From Pseudomonadota bacterium (lineage in GTDB: Bacteria; Myxococcota; UBA9042; PHBI01), in assembly GCA_005772945.1 (NCBI GenBank), contig SXIE01000503.1:1-5841 (forward strand): a stretch of 5,841 nucleotides of DNA, in the 5' to 3' direction. The position numbers were made by a program, and so were the translations under genes. Under the pieces are notes generated by a model. That model was not told the DNA's origin and did no database searches. It saw only the letters and a list, made by a program, of their open reading frames with translations. Of this stretch, positions 5,482 through 5,841 are shown piece after piece (the stretch's first letter is position 1; every line of letters begins with the position of its first letter).

Positions 5482-5841
5482 TCAGGGCAGCGGGCGGGCA
5501 TCGCGGCAGCGCGCGGTGTAGGCGGCCGCGAGCGCCGCGAGGTGCGCGTCGACCTCGCCGGGAGCGAACGCGACGTGAAGCTTCGCGCGGACCCGAGCCT
5601 CGACGTCGAGCGCGCGCGCCTCGCCCTCGAGCAGGGTGGCAACCCAGGTCCCGCAGTCGCGCTGGGCGGCGGCGTCGACCGCGCCGAAGCCGGCGGCGTG
5701 AAGCGTCAGGTGCGCCACGCGCGCGGTCAGGCGGCGTGCGGCGCGGGGGTCGGCGCGGCTCGCGTCGTACGAGTCGATCGACACCGCGCGGCCCCCGGCG
5801 GGGCGGGCGCCGGGCGCGGGCGCCGCGCCGTCGATGCACAC
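5482..5841 (-). CDS. Hypothetical protein, C-terminal part (N-terminus beyond window edge)
   Basis: The frame is open from the right edge to TGA at 5484-5482, showing 119 residues; the visible first codon GTG may be internal. I do not recognise the family. The first 20 or so visible residues are Ala/Pro/Gly-rich, as in a linker. The rest is Ala/Arg-rich and probably helical, with segments such as RRLTARVAHLTLHAAGFGAV, CGTWVATLLEGEARAL and DAHLAALAAAYTARC. Cysteines at visible positions 2, 63 and 112 could form a disulfide if the protein is exported. There is no membrane segment in the visible part. Its stop is 18 nt before the ThrE-family start on the same strand, which suggests an operon. 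The real coding frame is supported by tight spacing and GC-rich third positions only. Confidence 0.6.
   Translation of the reverse strand: MCIDGAAPAPGARPAGGRAVSIDSYDASRADPRAARRLTARVAHLTLHAAGFGAVDAAAQRDCGTWVATLLEGEARALDVEARVRAKLHVAFAPGEVDAHLAALAAAYTARCRDARPLP

Noticed and set aside
3956..5839. Very long minus-strand open frame (over 600 codons) across the exporter and unknown genes
   Set aside because: The translation is Arg/Pro-rich shadow text of the ThrE-family gene in another frame; no domain is visible.

Overview
The window is a very GC-rich bacterial chromosome segment with strong G/C preference at third codon positions, dense gene packing and long open shadow frames on the opposite strands. 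The genes look chromosomal and housekeeping or accessory. There is no transposase, integrase, phage gene, tRNA, rRNA or CRISPR array. The base composition, together with a small cysteine-rich lipoprotein resembling ones I associate with Polyangiales-type myxobacteria, suggests a Myxococcota relative. That placement is an inference from memory, not a database result.

Layout: positions 1-859 hold two minus-strand genes. A cysteine-rich putative lipoprotein (320-859) is followed 15 nt later by a response regulator receiver domain that runs off the left edge (1-304). Positions 860-1068 are a divergent intergenic region. It has a TTGACA-type promoter candidate and an inverted repeat for the lipoprotein side, and a strong GC-rich hairpin just before the crcB Shine-Dalgarno on the plus side. 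CrcB/Fluc fluoride channel (1069-1452, plus) is followed by a GH1-family glycoside hydrolase (about 1544-2941, plus). The roughly 90-nt gap between them carries an AT-richer imperfect dyad that could be an operator. The GH1 gene ends tail-to-tail with, and overlaps by 32 bp, a minus-strand RluA/RluD-family pseudouridine synthase with an S4 domain (2910-3959). A 232-bp spacer (3960-4191) contains a candidate promoter for the synthase. To its right on the minus strand lie a ThrE-family (two-domain, about 10 TM) amino acid exporter (4192-5463) and, 18 nt upstream of it, the C-terminal part of an unrecognised protein that runs off the right edge (5482-5841).

The genes form at least three transcription units: lipoprotein plus response regulator; crcB with possible read-through into GH1; and unknown gene plus thrE-like exporter, with the pseudouridine synthase probably having its own promoter. 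I see no evidence that they cooperate in one pathway. I do not find a clear new multi-gene system here. The most noteworthy observations are regulatory (the crcB leader hairpins and the dyad before GH1), the altered active-site signatures of the GH1 enzyme, and the lipoprotein/response-regulator pairing.
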